Part shown: positions 1-8,880 of the stretch, in pieces
Numbering within the stretch: the first letter of the stretch is position 1
How the letters are laid out: every line of letters begins with the position of its first letter
Assembly (NCBI RefSeq): GCF_003182095.1
Contig: NZ_QGTJ01000001.1
Span: 248,001-312,000, forward strand
DNA from: Plasticicumulans acidivorans
GTDB lineage: Bacteria > Pseudomonadota > Gammaproteobacteria > Competibacterales > Competibacteraceae
Direction: 5' to 3'
Length of the DNA stretch: 64,000 bases
Program-made: the position numbers and the translations under genes
The notes under the pieces: generated by a model
What the model was told of the DNA's origin: nothing
The model's database searches: none
The model's input: the letters and a program-made list of their open reading frames with translations, nothing else

Positions 1-452
1 CCACCAAGGGCGATGTACTCGCCGACGAACGGCCGCAGCCAGCGCCGCAGCCGGTGCCGGCTCGGCGGCTCGGCCTGCGGGCCGGGGCCGTTCCAGCCGT
101 GCTCGCCGTGCACTCGCCCCGGCACGCGCGCCGCCCAGGCGACGGCAAGCGCCTCCTGCGTCCCGACGTTGCGTGTGTGCACGATCGCCGGTCGCAGGCG
201 GCGCAGCGTCGTCAACAGGCGCCGATACAGGCCGAGATCCTGGCCGGGATGCTTATGCAGGTCGATGAGCTCGACATCCGGGCGGCGGATGCGCTGGGCG
301 AAGTCGGTGTGATCGGTCAGGCAGATGACCGCATGCCGATAGTGCTCGACCGGCATGTGGTTGATCAGGTTGACGACGCCGTTTTCCAGACCGCCGACGG
401 TCAAACGGTGGACGACGTGCGCGATCAGCGGCGCAGCCATCGGCGTACTCAC
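1..452 (-). CDS. XrtA/PEP-CTERM-associated sugar transferase 2 (partial)
   Basis: Cut by the left edge; only the N-terminal 150 residues or so are present. The reverse-strand translation begins VSTPMAAPLIAHVVHRLTVG and continues GGLENGVVNLINHMP, the GG-x-E-N-G nucleotide-sugar loop of GT4-type (GT-B fold) glycosyltransferases. This pattern and the position next to exosortase A match the TIGR03088 family, proposed to build the exopolysaccharide of PEP-CTERM systems. The GTG start overlaps the xrtA stop by 4 nt (GTGA), so translation is probably coupled; an ATG four codons later (440) is an alternative. Family identity comes from recognition of the N-terminus; the acceptor sugar is unknown. Confidence 0.85.
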   Translation of the reverse strand, partial: MSTPMAAPLIAHVVHRLTVGGLENGVVNLINHMPVEHYRHAVICLTDHTDFAQRIRRPDVELIDLHKHPGQDLGLYRRLLTTLRRLRPAIVHTRNVGTQEALAVAWAARVPGRVHGEHGWNGPGPQAEPPSRHRLRRWLRPFVGEYIALG

Positions 453-1963
453 GAGGAATGCGCCGCTTCGATGGCCGGCCAGGCAGCCTGCAGGAATGAC
501 TGCAGCGTCTCGCGTGCCTGCATCTCCCCCCCCGCCTCGTCGACCGACAGGACATGCACGGCACCAATCTGTGGCGCGCCGCGCAGGGCATTCCACGCCA
601 GCAGCAATTTCCCCACTATCGGATACACGGTGTGTTGTGCGCCAATGTCGTACCAGAACCAGACCCGGCGATAGTGCGAACCATTGACCAGGCGCAGCTC
701 TCGCACCTGTAAGGTTCGACTGCCGAGCTGCACCTCTCTTACCGCACTCGATGCCTGGATCCACGGCTTGTCATACGGCAGGTTGACCGAGCTGATCAGC
801 CCGCTTTGCTCCTGCGCATGCGCGTAGGCGGCGACGACGTAAGCGAGCTGCGCCTGCCCATGCGTGTAGCGCACATTGAGCGTGGCGTCGGCATTGGCAT
901 AACGGATGGCCCAGTCGCTGGGCACCGAATCACTCCAGCCATGGACCACGGGTGCCTGCAGCACATGCACCGCCGGCACACTGACCTGGGCCAGGCGCAG
1001 ACTCGCCAGCGGTCCGAGTGCCAGGACGGCGCACGCCCCCACGAACACCATGACGAAACGCCGTGCATCCGTGGCACTGACCGCCGTTGCCATCACTCGC
1101 GGTGGTGGCGGCGGATCACGCTCCTGCCACAAGCGGCCGACGGCAAACATCAGGAACACCACCAGCCCGAAGAACAGCCAGCCGTAGATCAGGTGATCAA
1201 AGCCTGTGGCGTATTTCATGCCACTGAGGTGGGCGATCATGACGATGCCATAGGCCCGCACACCGTTGGCGATCACCGGCACCACCACCGCCAACGCAAT
1301 GAAGGCCAGTCGTCGCCAGATCGAGCGGTAACTCAGATAGGCGTAGAGGCAACCCAGCGCCAGCGATGCAATCAGGTAACGGATGCCGCTACAGGCTTCC
1401 GCCACTTCGAAATTGCCAGTCGGAATGGAGATATAGCGCCCTTCGGCGAACACCGGCACGCCCGTCAGACGAATCGCGTGGACGGTAAATACCGCGGTGA
1501 AATCCTGCAGCGGCGCAACCAGTGCCTCCCCCATCGGCACCGCAAAAAACAGATATGCCAGCGGAAATGCCGCTGCGCGCACGACCGATCCGCCGCACAA
1601 GGCCCAGACCAGTACGGGCAGCATTGCCACGAAACCGAGCTGGCTGACGACGTTGACGCTGGCGATATCGGCCAGCAGCCAGCCGAACACCAGCAATGCC
1701 AGCGCACCCAGTGCCGCAGGCACCGGATGCGGGGAAATGCAGAGAATTTCCGCGCGCCGTTCATACAGCATGAACAGCGCGATCGGACCGACGAGCATAC
1801 CGTGGGCAAAAGTTTCGGAACGCCACCAGATCTCGGCCATACCGGCAGCGGTATTGAAATAGAATGCCGTCTGCACCAGCACCGCCAAGGCAAACAGCGA
1901 CAGTGCCCTGCGCCAGGCCGGCGCAAGAACAGGCACAGTATCCAGCGCCGGCGCACGACTCAT
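449..1963 (-). CDS. xrtA: Exosortase A fused to a C-terminal EpsI-like domain
   Basis: Inner-membrane cysteine transpeptidase predicted to cleave and sort PEP-CTERM proteins to the cell surface. The protein is 504 aa. The N-terminal 270 residues or so are multi-spanning and carry the exosortase triad: Cys191 in EACSGIRYL, Arg236 in NGVRAYGIV and His245 in MIAHLSG. After about residue 300 comes a soluble, extracytoplasmic EpsI-like region (for example WFWYDIGAQHTVYPIVGK near residue 435), so this is the fused XrtA-EpsI form. ATG codons lie at 1966 and 1963; 1963 is preferred because GAGGAG sits about 5 nt upstream and the start overlaps the previous stop (TGATG). The gene sits in the EPS operon between sugar transferases 1 and 2. 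A predicted substrate is encoded at 58301-59194. Confidence 0.95.
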   Translation of the reverse strand: MSRAPALDTVPVLAPAWRRALSLFALAVLVQTAFYFNTAAGMAEIWWRSETFAHGMLVGPIALFMLYERRAEILCISPHPVPAALGALALLVFGWLLADIASVNVVSQLGFVAMLPVLVWALCGGSVVRAAAFPLAYLFFAVPMGEALVAPLQDFTAVFTVHAIRLTGVPVFAEGRYISIPTGNFEVAEACSGIRYLIASLALGCLYAYLSYRSIWRRLAFIALAVVVPVIANGVRAYGIVMIAHLSGMKYATGFDHLIYGWLFFGLVVFLMFAVGRLWQERDPPPPPRVMATAVSATDARRFVMVFVGACAVLALGPLASLRLAQVSVPAVHVLQAPVVHGWSDSVPSDWAIRYANADATLNVRYTHGQAQLAYVVAAYAHAQEQSGLISSVNLPYDKPWIQASSAVREVQLGSRTLQVRELRLVNGSHYRRVWFWYDIGAQHTVYPIVGKLLLAWNALRGAPQIGAVHVLSVDEAGGEMQARETLQSFLQAAWPAIEAAHSS

Positions 1964-3183
1964 CATTGCTCCTCGTTCCACGATTCCTGTCCCGGCTGCA
2001 GCCAGCGTGCGAGGGACGCGAGATTGCGCTCCCAGTTGTAGTGCGCCTCCACCCAGTGGCGCCCCAGCGTCCCCAGCCCACCGACATCGCCTTCGTGCAG
2101 TAACGCGACCGTGCGGGCGGCCAGATCATCAACACTGTCGGCAACCAGCGCATCGAAGGCCGGATTGGGCTCGATGCCATCCATCGCCGCACGAGTGGCC
2201 AGCACCGGCTTGGCCATCGCCATGGCTTCGAGCACCTTGTTCTGTACTCCGCGCGCAATGCGCAGCGGAGCGACAACGGCCTGTGCGTGAGCAACGTAAG
2301 GGCGGACATCGGGCACACCGCCGGTGACGTGGACGCCCGGCAGCGCAGCCAGCGCACGCACATCCGCGGTCGGGCGGCCACCGACGATCCAGAACTGGGC
2401 AGACGGAATCACCTCACGCACGCGCGGCAGCACCTCGCGCGCGAACCAGACGACGGCATCGACATTGGCCCAGTAATCCATTGCCCCGGTGAAGGTCAGC
2501 GACGCGGCATCTGCAGAAAATGGATTATCGAAACTCAGCGCCGGGTCGAAAAATGCCGTATCCACGCCGTTATGCCAGCAATCGGTATGCTCAGCGGACT
2601 CTGGTGCCAGGCGGCGGAACAGCGCCGCCTCACCCTCGGAGACGAACAACGCCGCGCGGCTGACACTTGCGATACGCCGGTCGAAGGCGAGCAAACGCTC
2701 GCTTTCACGCCGATACAGCCAGCTCAGAGGCCATGATTTAGCCGCGGCGTACTGTCGCCACTTGTCGGAGTCGACGTCGCAGAAATCGACGATGCAGCAG
2801 ACGTCATCCGCCTCGTGCTCGACGTATTGCGCCATCACCGAGGAAAACACCACGACCCGGCGGATACCGGCCGCGAGCTTGCTCTTGACCCAGGCGGCCA
2901 TGGCGGCGTTGCGGTAATAGGCGACACTGAGCGCCTCGGCACTCAGCAGCCCGGTCAGCGAACGCAGTTTCGCGCGCCGGGGATCGAGTCCGATCAGGCA
3001 GATGTCAGTGCAGCAATCCTGCAGACGCTGCTGGTGAGCCCAGTCCTGCGCATCATCAACGAAAGCCCCGAGATGCACCCGGTAGCGTTGTGCCAGGAAG
3101 CGCAGCAGGTGAAACGAGCGGATCTTGTCACCCTTGTTCGGGGGATAAGGAATCCGGTGCACGAGGAGCAGCAGATCATCCAT
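1963..3183 (-). CDS. XrtA/PEP-CTERM-associated sugar transferase 1
   Basis: A 406-aa GT4-like glycosyltransferase of the TIGR03087 type, cytoplasmic or peripheral at the inner membrane, predicted to add a sugar to the lipid-linked exopolysaccharide repeat. The N-terminus reads MDDLLLLVHRIPYPPNKGDK, a characteristic opening of this family (HRIPYPPNKGDKIRS). The C-terminal half has the usual donor-binding Rossmann segment: WIVGGRPTADVRAL, then TGGVPDVRPYVAHAQAVVAP, and GVQNKVLEAMAMAKPVLAT with the acidic E that contacts the nucleotide sugar. It lies 17 nt downstream of the FemAB-like gene and overlaps xrtA by 1 nt. The acceptor and linkage are not deducible. Confidence 0.92.
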   Translation of the reverse strand: MDDLLLLVHRIPYPPNKGDKIRSFHLLRFLAQRYRVHLGAFVDDAQDWAHQQRLQDCCTDICLIGLDPRRAKLRSLTGLLSAEALSVAYYRNAAMAAWVKSKLAAGIRRVVVFSSVMAQYVEHEADDVCCIVDFCDVDSDKWRQYAAAKSWPLSWLYRRESERLLAFDRRIASVSRAALFVSEGEAALFRRLAPESAEHTDCWHNGVDTAFFDPALSFDNPFSADAASLTFTGAMDYWANVDAVVWFAREVLPRVREVIPSAQFWIVGGRPTADVRALAALPGVHVTGGVPDVRPYVAHAQAVVAPLRIARGVQNKVLEAMAMAKPVLATRAAMDGIEPNPAFDALVADSVDDLAARTVALLHEGDVGGLGTLGRHWVEAHYNWERNLASLARWLQPGQESWNEEQ

Positions 3184-3200
3184 GCCTACCCTCGCCTCTT

Positions 3201-4265
3201 CTAACCCAGACTACGCGCGATCAACGGCCCAAGCAGTCTGCTGGCCCACAGCGGCAGACGCTTCCAGGTGGCGATGAACAGGCGGTATTTCGGATTCAGT
3301 GGATTGATGTCCGGCAGGGACTTGGCCCGCACCAGGTGAAACTCGTAGTGCAGAGGCTCCGGCTCGAAGCCCCAGTTCTTTTTGAAACTGTAGGAACCGG
3401 TGCCGACCTTGCTGCGACCATAGTCGAACAGACGGTAACCGCGCGCAGCCACCCTGCGCATCAACTCCCAGTACAGAAAGTCGTTGCCCTTGACGTCACG
3501 CGCATGAGCCGTACCCCCGCCGTAGTAAGGCAACACTTCATCGCGGAAGTAGAAACTCAGCACGCTGGCGATCAGCTGTCCGTCCTTGGTGATACTGAGG
3601 ACGTCGCAGTCCTTGCCGAATACCTCGCGCAAAACAGTGAAGTAGCGCTTCGGGAAAACCGGTGTGCCGAGATTGCGCACGCTCTCCGAATAGGCCTCGA
3701 ATAATCGTTCGACGCCGTCATCCATTTCACCCTGCAGGCCGGCTTCGATGCCCTTGCGCACCATCGCCCGCTGCTTGCGCGGAATCGCCTTCAGATTGGC
3801 CTCGTCATCACCGCTGATGGCTTTGCGGAACGTGACGTACAGCTCGCTCTTGCTCGGCCAGTCGGGGCACTGACGGCGCCGGTGCCGCAATTCGAGGTAA
3901 TCGACCTGCAGTTCTTCCGCGAGTGCACACGCTCTTGCGAGCAGCGCATTTTTCGAATCCGCATCGAGTGCCACGACGCCGCCGTAAACGCAGAACGGCA
4001 CGGAAATCAGCGCGTTGCCAAACAGCAGGCTTTTCACGTGCCCCAGCGGCAGTACGCCGGTAATCACGCCATCGCGTTCAGCATAGAGAAAGTAAGCCCG
4101 GTGGCCGAAGGCCTGCTCCAGCACCAGACTCCAGCCTGCACGATGGAAGAACGTTGCCTCGGCATGACCGATCACGAAGGCGTCCCAGCGATCGTGGTCT
4201 GCAGGGGTCAGCAGATGCACGCCGGGCGGTGCGGTCGTGGCCATGCCGGTCACGATCGTAGTCAT
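3201..4265 (-). CDS. FemAB-like acyl/aminoacyl transferase of the XrtA locus
   Basis: A 354-aa protein with a double GNAT (FemAB) fold, matching the TIGR03019 family found only next to exosortase A operons. Visible motifs include ATFFHRAGWSLVLEQAFGH in the N-terminal lobe, AISGDDEANLKAIPRKQRAM in the middle and FDYGRSKVGTGSYSFKKNWG near residue 300, the typical C-terminal lobe of these enzymes. FemAB proteins use aminoacyl-tRNA or acyl donors; the donor here is unknown, and modification of the exopolysaccharide or of sorted proteins is inference. The start ATG overlaps the deacetylase stop (TGATG at 4263-4267), indicating coupled translation. Confidence 0.92.
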   Translation of the reverse strand: MTTIVTGMATTAPPGVHLLTPADHDRWDAFVIGHAEATFFHRAGWSLVLEQAFGHRAYFLYAERDGVITGVLPLGHVKSLLFGNALISVPFCVYGGVVALDADSKNALLARACALAEELQVDYLELRHRRRQCPDWPSKSELYVTFRKAISGDDEANLKAIPRKQRAMVRKGIEAGLQGEMDDGVERLFEAYSESVRNLGTPVFPKRYFTVLREVFGKDCDVLSITKDGQLIASVLSFYFRDEVLPYYGGGTAHARDVKGNDFLYWELMRRVAARGYRLFDYGRSKVGTGSYSFKKNWGFEPEPLHYEFHLVRAKSLPDINPLNPKYRLFIATWKRLPLWASRLLGPLIARSLG

Positions 4266-5122
4266 CAGACAGCCTCCCCAATACGAAAAACGCGATCCAT
4301 ACGGTCCCAGCGGAAATCTCGCAGCAGGTGCTTGAGTCGACTTTCCGTCCGTTCCAGGTTCAGGTAGTGACGGATACGTGTGCGCAGGTCGATGCCATGC
4401 TGACGTGGCTGCCGCGGATCGATCTCCCAGGGATGGAAATAGAACAGGCCCGCCTGCCCATCCTGCTGATTGACCCGTGACAGCAGCCAGCGCGAAACCG
4501 CATACGGGAACAGCCGGAAAAACCCGCCGCCCGCCGCAGGCAGACGCCGTCCGAACAGATCGACCGTGGTGATCGGAATTTCCGTCAGCTCGGGGGCGTT
4601 CTCCGGGGTAAAGCGGAAACGCGGGGCGTCCGGCATGCCATAAAGATCGTGCTTGCCGGGAAAAATACTCGAACTGTAGACATAGCCTGCCGCCTGCAGC
4701 TCCTCCAGCGCCCAGAGGTTACTCGCGCCGATCGAGTAACTGGCCGCGCGATAACCACGGACACCGACACCACCGAGGTCCTCCAGCAGAGCCTTGGTCC
4801 GCCGGATATCCTCGCGGAACTGCTCGGGCGACTGGTGAATCACACGCACATGTTCGTATCCATGGCTGGCCAGCTCGTGCCCCTCAGCCACGATGCGTCT
4901 GACCACATCAGGATGACGCTCCGCGATCCAGCCAAGGACGAAAAACGTCGCGTGCACGCCAGCGCCGGCAAACAGATCAAGCACACGATGCGTGTTGACC
5001 CCAACTCGTCGGGGAATGGCATCCCATTCAGCACGCGGGATATATGGAGCGAGAGCCGAGACCTGGAAATAATCTTCCACGTCCACCGTCATCGCATTGG
5101 TGAGCGGACCCGCTGACATCAC
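4265..5122 (-). CDS. XrtA-associated polysaccharide deacetylase
   Basis: A 285-aa NodB-type polysaccharide deacetylase (TIGR03006-like), expected to remove acetyl groups from amino sugars in the exopolysaccharide. The N-terminal MTVDVEDYFQVSA carries the catalytic Asp and metal-binding Asp (about residues 14-17), and HELASHGYEHVRV holds the two zinc-binding histidines (H87 and H91). GYRAASYSIG and FYFHPWEIDPRQPRQ are the later conserved motifs of the fold. No signal peptide is evident, as is usual for this subfamily. It lies 54 nt after the ATPase gene and overlaps the FemAB-like gene by 1 nt. An alternative in-frame start one codon downstream changes little. Confidence 0.94.
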   Translation of the reverse strand: MMSAGPLTNAMTVDVEDYFQVSALAPYIPRAEWDAIPRRVGVNTHRVLDLFAGAGVHATFFVLGWIAERHPDVVRRIVAEGHELASHGYEHVRVIHQSPEQFREDIRRTKALLEDLGGVGVRGYRAASYSIGASNLWALEELQAAGYVYSSSIFPGKHDLYGMPDAPRFRFTPENAPELTEIPITTVDLFGRRLPAAGGGFFRLFPYAVSRWLLSRVNQQDGQAGLFYFHPWEIDPRQPRQHGIDLRTRIRHYLNLERTESRLKHLLRDFRWDRMDRVFRIGEAV

Positions 5123-5176
5123 CTGACTCCTTGCAAGCGGGGAGCCTGACCTGCACTCCCCTGAATTCCGTCACAT

Positions 5177-6283
5177 TCAGTGGGTAGAGCGCTGAGCACC
5201 GTTCAAATGCTCAAGCACCTCCGTCAGCCTTACAAAGCCTTCCTTCAAAGCAGCGACGGTTGGCTCAAGCTCACTGAGCCGACGCCCGATCTCTTCCTGG
5301 CTGCCACCGGAACTCTGCGCCAGCAACAAGCCGTTTACGGCCCGCTCGATACGTTCCAGGCGTTCATCGATGATGGGTTCGGACGGGACAGCAACCGCAG
5401 CGGCTGCCGGCACCGCAGCTGTCCGCGGAGCCAGAGACATAGTGGGGGCTGCTGCTGCGACCGAGGGTGCTCCGACTTCCTGCCCGAATTCGCGACGGGT
5501 CGCCAGTACGACGTCCTCATTGAACTCCGCCGCCTCCTCCAGAAAACCATGCAGCAGCACGCGGTCGCAAAACACGTTGATACGCCGCGGCACCCCTCGC
5601 GTGAAATCGTGTATGGCCGCAAAAGCACCATCAGTAAACGCCGGGTTACCCTTCCAACCGACTACCTGCAGCCGGTGCTCTATATAACGACGGGTCTCCT
5701 CTGCAGTCAGTGGGCTCAGGTGGCACGACGCAATGACGCGCTGGCGCAACTGCTCCAGTCCAGGCGAGGCCAGAGTCGATCTGAACTCCTCCTGGCCGAG
5801 CAGGAAGCTCTGCAGCAGGGGTTTTTCGCCGACCTGGAAGTTGGAGAGCATGCGCAGCTCTTCCAAGGAACGCGGCGGCAGGTTCTGCGCTTCATCAACA
5901 ATCAGCAGAACCCGCCGACCATCGCGCGCGCAACTGCGCAGATAATCTTCGAAATACTTCAGCAACGACGCTTTGCTGACCGACTCGTGCGCCAGACCGA
6001 ACGATGCCACCACCATACGCAGCAGGTCGTCCGCCTCCAGCTGCGTCGTTACCAGCTGCGCCGCAACCACCCGTGTCGGATCCAGTTCAGCGAAGAGACT
6101 GCGCACAAGGGTAGTCTTGCCAGTACCGATGCCACCGGTCACAACAATGAATCCTTCCCCCTGGCTGAGCCCATAACGCAAATACGCGAGTGCGCGTTTG
6201 TGTCCGCTACTGCCGAAAAAAAAACGTGGATCCGGGCTCAACTGAAATGGTTTTGCAGAGAACCCGTAGTACTGCGTATACAC
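5177..6283 (-). CDS. XrtA-associated AAA ATPase (ExeA/GspA-like)
   Basis: A 368-aa ExeA-type AAA protein of the TIGR03015 family. The Walker A motif VTGGIGTGKTTLVRSL lies near residues 48-63 and Walker B RRVLLIVDEAQNLPPRSLE near residue 125, followed by an arginine-rich sensor region (TRGVPRRINVFCDRVLLHG). The C-terminal 100 residues are Ala/Pro-rich and end in a predicted coiled coil (RLSELEPTVAALKEGFVRL). By analogy with ExeA, it may power assembly or gating of the export machinery; this is inference. It follows the beta-barrel gene by 4 nt. Confidence 0.92.
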   Translation of the reverse strand: MYTQYYGFSAKPFQLSPDPRFFFGSSGHKRALAYLRYGLSQGEGFIVVTGGIGTGKTTLVRSLFAELDPTRVVAAQLVTTQLEADDLLRMVVASFGLAHESVSKASLLKYFEDYLRSCARDGRRVLLIVDEAQNLPPRSLEELRMLSNFQVGEKPLLQSFLLGQEEFRSTLASPGLEQLRQRVIASCHLSPLTAEETRRYIEHRLQVVGWKGNPAFTDGAFAAIHDFTRGVPRRINVFCDRVLLHGFLEEAAEFNEDVVLATRREFGQEVGAPSVAAAAPTMSLAPRTAAVPAAAAVAVPSEPIIDERLERIERAVNGLLLAQSSGGSQEEIGRRLSELEPTVAALKEGFVRLTEVLEHLNGAQRSTH

Positions 6284-6287
6284 GACG

Positions 6288-7913
6288 TCAAAACCTCATG
6301 TTCAATGACAGCGTGAGCCTGTTTTCATCGTAAGCGGATGAAGATGAGCCGCTTCCTACGCCGCTACCTCCATCACTCGAAATGTGCTGATACTCCACAG
6401 CAGCGCTAGCGTCCGCAGAGAGGTCATGTGAAAGACCCACGCGCCCCCTCAGATAACCATCCCCCGATCCACTGCCAGTGCTGCTCGTCGTGTCAGTCGT
6501 CTGGTCGTTCACTTTCTGCCATGTCACACCGACGGTGGAGCGTGTGCGCGGCGCGAACTGCCATGTCCACGAAGCGTCGGCTCCGTATGAAGTTCCATCT
6601 CCCGTGCCATCGGAATAGCTCCGATCTTCGTGGAAGACTCGGCCAAATATTTGTGAATGGCCGCGGAAATAGGTAGTGCTCAATTCAAAGCGTTTTGTTT
6701 CATACGTTCCATTTCGCAAACCGAATGACTGATCTCGCGCAATCAACTGACCGGTCGTCGGATCAAGATAAATCGCCTGACCCGTTGTCGGGTCAACATA
6801 CGTAAAATATCCACCGTTTTGCAGAGCCGAAGACTGCTGGGTAGTCACTTCATCGCTATACGTTGCAGTCCAGACACTGTTGGCTGTTTTCTGCGAAAAA
6901 TTCATCGCCCAACTTGGACCTGTAACCAAGCCGACGCTGCGATCTCTCCAACTGACATCCAGTGCCGTCCGCTCTGTCGGGTTCCATTTAACTCTTACCT
7001 CCTTGTCACGCGACCCGTAATAGGTATCGACACCGAGATAACGACTTGGCGTCCAGCCGACACCACCACTCCAATACGAGCCATTGGTATCATTACTGGT
7101 TGAATCACTGAGTGTGTTCTGTTCGTTGCCTAAGCGCCCGAGCAACGACCAGTCTTCATTTAATTGCCATCGGGTATCGAAAGCAGAGTTGCGACGTTTG
7201 TCATCAGGCTGACCATCGTCATAAGAAGTCACCTCGTCATTGAACGCCGCCTGCCAACTCAGTCGGCCTGTCCCGGCAATTGAACCAATATTCCAAGAGA
7301 GTCCGCGAGTATCACTATTGCTCATGAGGGACGACGATGAAGCACCGCCGTCACTATTATTACTTGTCTGAGTACGCCCGAGAGTCAATTTAAATAGAGA
7401 TTCAGCGACTCCACCAAATCGCTCTTTCCAATATGGGCTAAGAAAAAGTGTGCCAATATCAGATGCTTGCCCTGACAATCCTATGCTGTCTGAAGAAGTG
7501 GTACTGCTTGGCGAGTTGGCAACCTGAAAATACGATGCTCGCGCATCTAAAAAGAATCGACTATCAAGCAACTCCAGCGTACTATTTAACGACAACCGAT
7601 TATTCAATGAATTACGGGAACTATCGTGTAAGAAATTTATTCCTGCCAATTCATAATAAATATCTGCCTGTACACGAGATCCCGTGCCAGACAGCGAGAA
7701 ACCAGGCGTCACTTCTGTGATCAGGTCACCTTTGCTGACACCCTTACCCTCGTCTCCACGCGTTACGTTATCACTCAGCGTTTCACTGAAGGAAAGAAGG
7801 GGGCGAAAAGTCCAGTCGCCTGCTACACAGCTCCCACTGCAGCTGACGATCAGCAAAGCTCCTGTTAACGCCCCCCGGCGTGTGCCATTACTACTCACGC
7901 CCAGCCTCGCCAT
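6288..7913 (-). CDS. XrtA/PEP-CTERM-system outer-membrane beta-barrel protein
   Basis: About 541 aa, matching the TIGR03016 family of XrtA loci. A signal peptide (RRGALTGALLIVSCSGSCVA) is followed by GDWTFRPLLSFSETLSDNVT, then many alternating polar/hydrophobic beta strands and a C-terminal phenylalanine (NRLTLSLNMRF*), the classic Omp85/BAM recognition end. It is therefore probably an outer-membrane channel for polysaccharide export. The ATG at 7913 is preferred, giving a 23-bp overlap with the tyrosine kinase gene; starts at 7934, 7949 or GTG 7898 are also possible. Base composition is noticeably more AT-rich (roughly 50% GC) than its neighbours, especially around 7380-7700. Confidence 0.88.
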   Translation of the reverse strand: MARLGVSSNGTRRGALTGALLIVSCSGSCVAGDWTFRPLLSFSETLSDNVTRGDEGKGVSKGDLITEVTPGFSLSGTGSRVQADIYYELAGINFLHDSSRNSLNNRLSLNSTLELLDSRFFLDARASYFQVANSPSSTTSSDSIGLSGQASDIGTLFLSPYWKERFGGVAESLFKLTLGRTQTSNNSDGGASSSSLMSNSDTRGLSWNIGSIAGTGRLSWQAAFNDEVTSYDDGQPDDKRRNSAFDTRWQLNEDWSLLGRLGNEQNTLSDSTSNDTNGSYWSGGVGWTPSRYLGVDTYYGSRDKEVRVKWNPTERTALDVSWRDRSVGLVTGPSWAMNFSQKTANSVWTATYSDEVTTQQSSALQNGGYFTYVDPTTGQAIYLDPTTGQLIARDQSFGLRNGTYETKRFELSTTYFRGHSQIFGRVFHEDRSYSDGTGDGTSYGADASWTWQFAPRTRSTVGVTWQKVNDQTTDTTSSTGSGSGDGYLRGRVGLSHDLSADASAAVEYQHISSDGGSGVGSGSSSSAYDENRLTLSLNMRF

Positions 7914-8859
7914 ATGCGTAGTAATACGGGCCATAGTAATCATTACCAAGCGTGCCCCTGGACTTATTCAGCACAAAGCCCACGGTCATGTCTGGCTCAA
8001 GCAATGCGAGCGCTTCCTTGACCATCGACTGACGCGTCCGCTCAGCCTCTACCACCATGATCAACTGCCCTACCAGTCCAGCCAGCACTCGCGCCTCGGT
8101 TGTCGCCAGTAATGGCGGCGAATCCATGATGATGATGCGGTCCGAGTACCGCGTGCTCATTTCCTTGACAAGAGCATGCATAGACTCACTGCCCAGCAAT
8201 TCCGTAGACAAATGGTGGCCGTTACCAGCCGGCAACAGAGTCAACGACGGAACACTCGTCTCGACCAGTACATCAGCAAGATCAAGCGTGTCATCGATTA
8301 AAAAGTCGACCAACCCCTGCCCCGTTTCCACACCAAAAAACTTTGACACAGTGGGTTTTAACACATCGGCGTCCACCAGCAATACGGTGCGGTCACGCTC
8401 GGCTGCGATGCTGAGTGCCAGATTGATCGACGTAAATGTCTTGCCTTCGCCGGGTTGTGAACTCGTCACCATGATGACGTTCGGGTTCTCCCGAACCGCC
8501 GCACCTTTCCCTGATGCATTCAACAATAATGGCCGTTTTACGTGCCGATACTCTTCTTTGATCCGGCTTCGATTTCCATCGGGGACAACCATGCCAGCAT
8601 CGCGAATACGCTGCAGGTCCAGCGTAACCGAACGGCGGGTACGCTTGACGCCATGAAGAATCGTGGCCGGCTCCCGATTTTTCGGCTCCTGCTTGGCAGG
8701 CACACGAGCCTCAGCCGCCACAATTGGATCCACTGCCGGCGTCTCCGACAACGGTCCAGAAGCGTGCAGCTCCGTGGCACCGGCAGGCACAGGTGTTTCC
8801 ACTGGAACGTTTCCGCCTTGTCTGGACAAACGCTCTATGGCTTTTTCGATGGTATCCAT
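7891..8859 (-). CDS. XrtA-associated tyrosine autokinase (BY-kinase)
   Basis: A 322-aa bacterial tyrosine kinase resembling TIGR03018 and the cytoplasmic half of Wzc. Walker A is TSSQPGEGKTFTSINLALS with Lys140; Walker A' is TVLLVDADVLKPTV (about 154-167) and Walker B is RIIIMDSPPLLATTEA. The C-terminus ends in a tyrosine cluster, LGNDYYGPYYYAYGEAGRE, the expected autophosphorylation tail. It should regulate EPS chain length through the adjacent Wzz-like protein, whose gene ends 21 nt upstream. The first 70 residues are Ala/Pro-rich and probably flexible. Confidence 0.94.
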   Translation of the reverse strand: MDTIEKAIERLSRQGGNVPVETPVPAGATELHASGPLSETPAVDPIVAAEARVPAKQEPKNREPATILHGVKRTRRSVTLDLQRIRDAGMVVPDGNRSRIKEEYRHVKRPLLLNASGKGAAVRENPNVIMVTSSQPGEGKTFTSINLALSIAAERDRTVLLVDADVLKPTVSKFFGVETGQGLVDFLIDDTLDLADVLVETSVPSLTLLPAGNGHHLSTELLGSESMHALVKEMSTRYSDRIIIMDSPPLLATTEARVLAGLVGQLIMVVEAERTRQSMVKEALALLEPDMTVGFVLNKSRGTLGNDYYGPYYYAYGEAGRE

Positions 8860-8880
8860 ATTGATAACGTCCCAGAGCTG

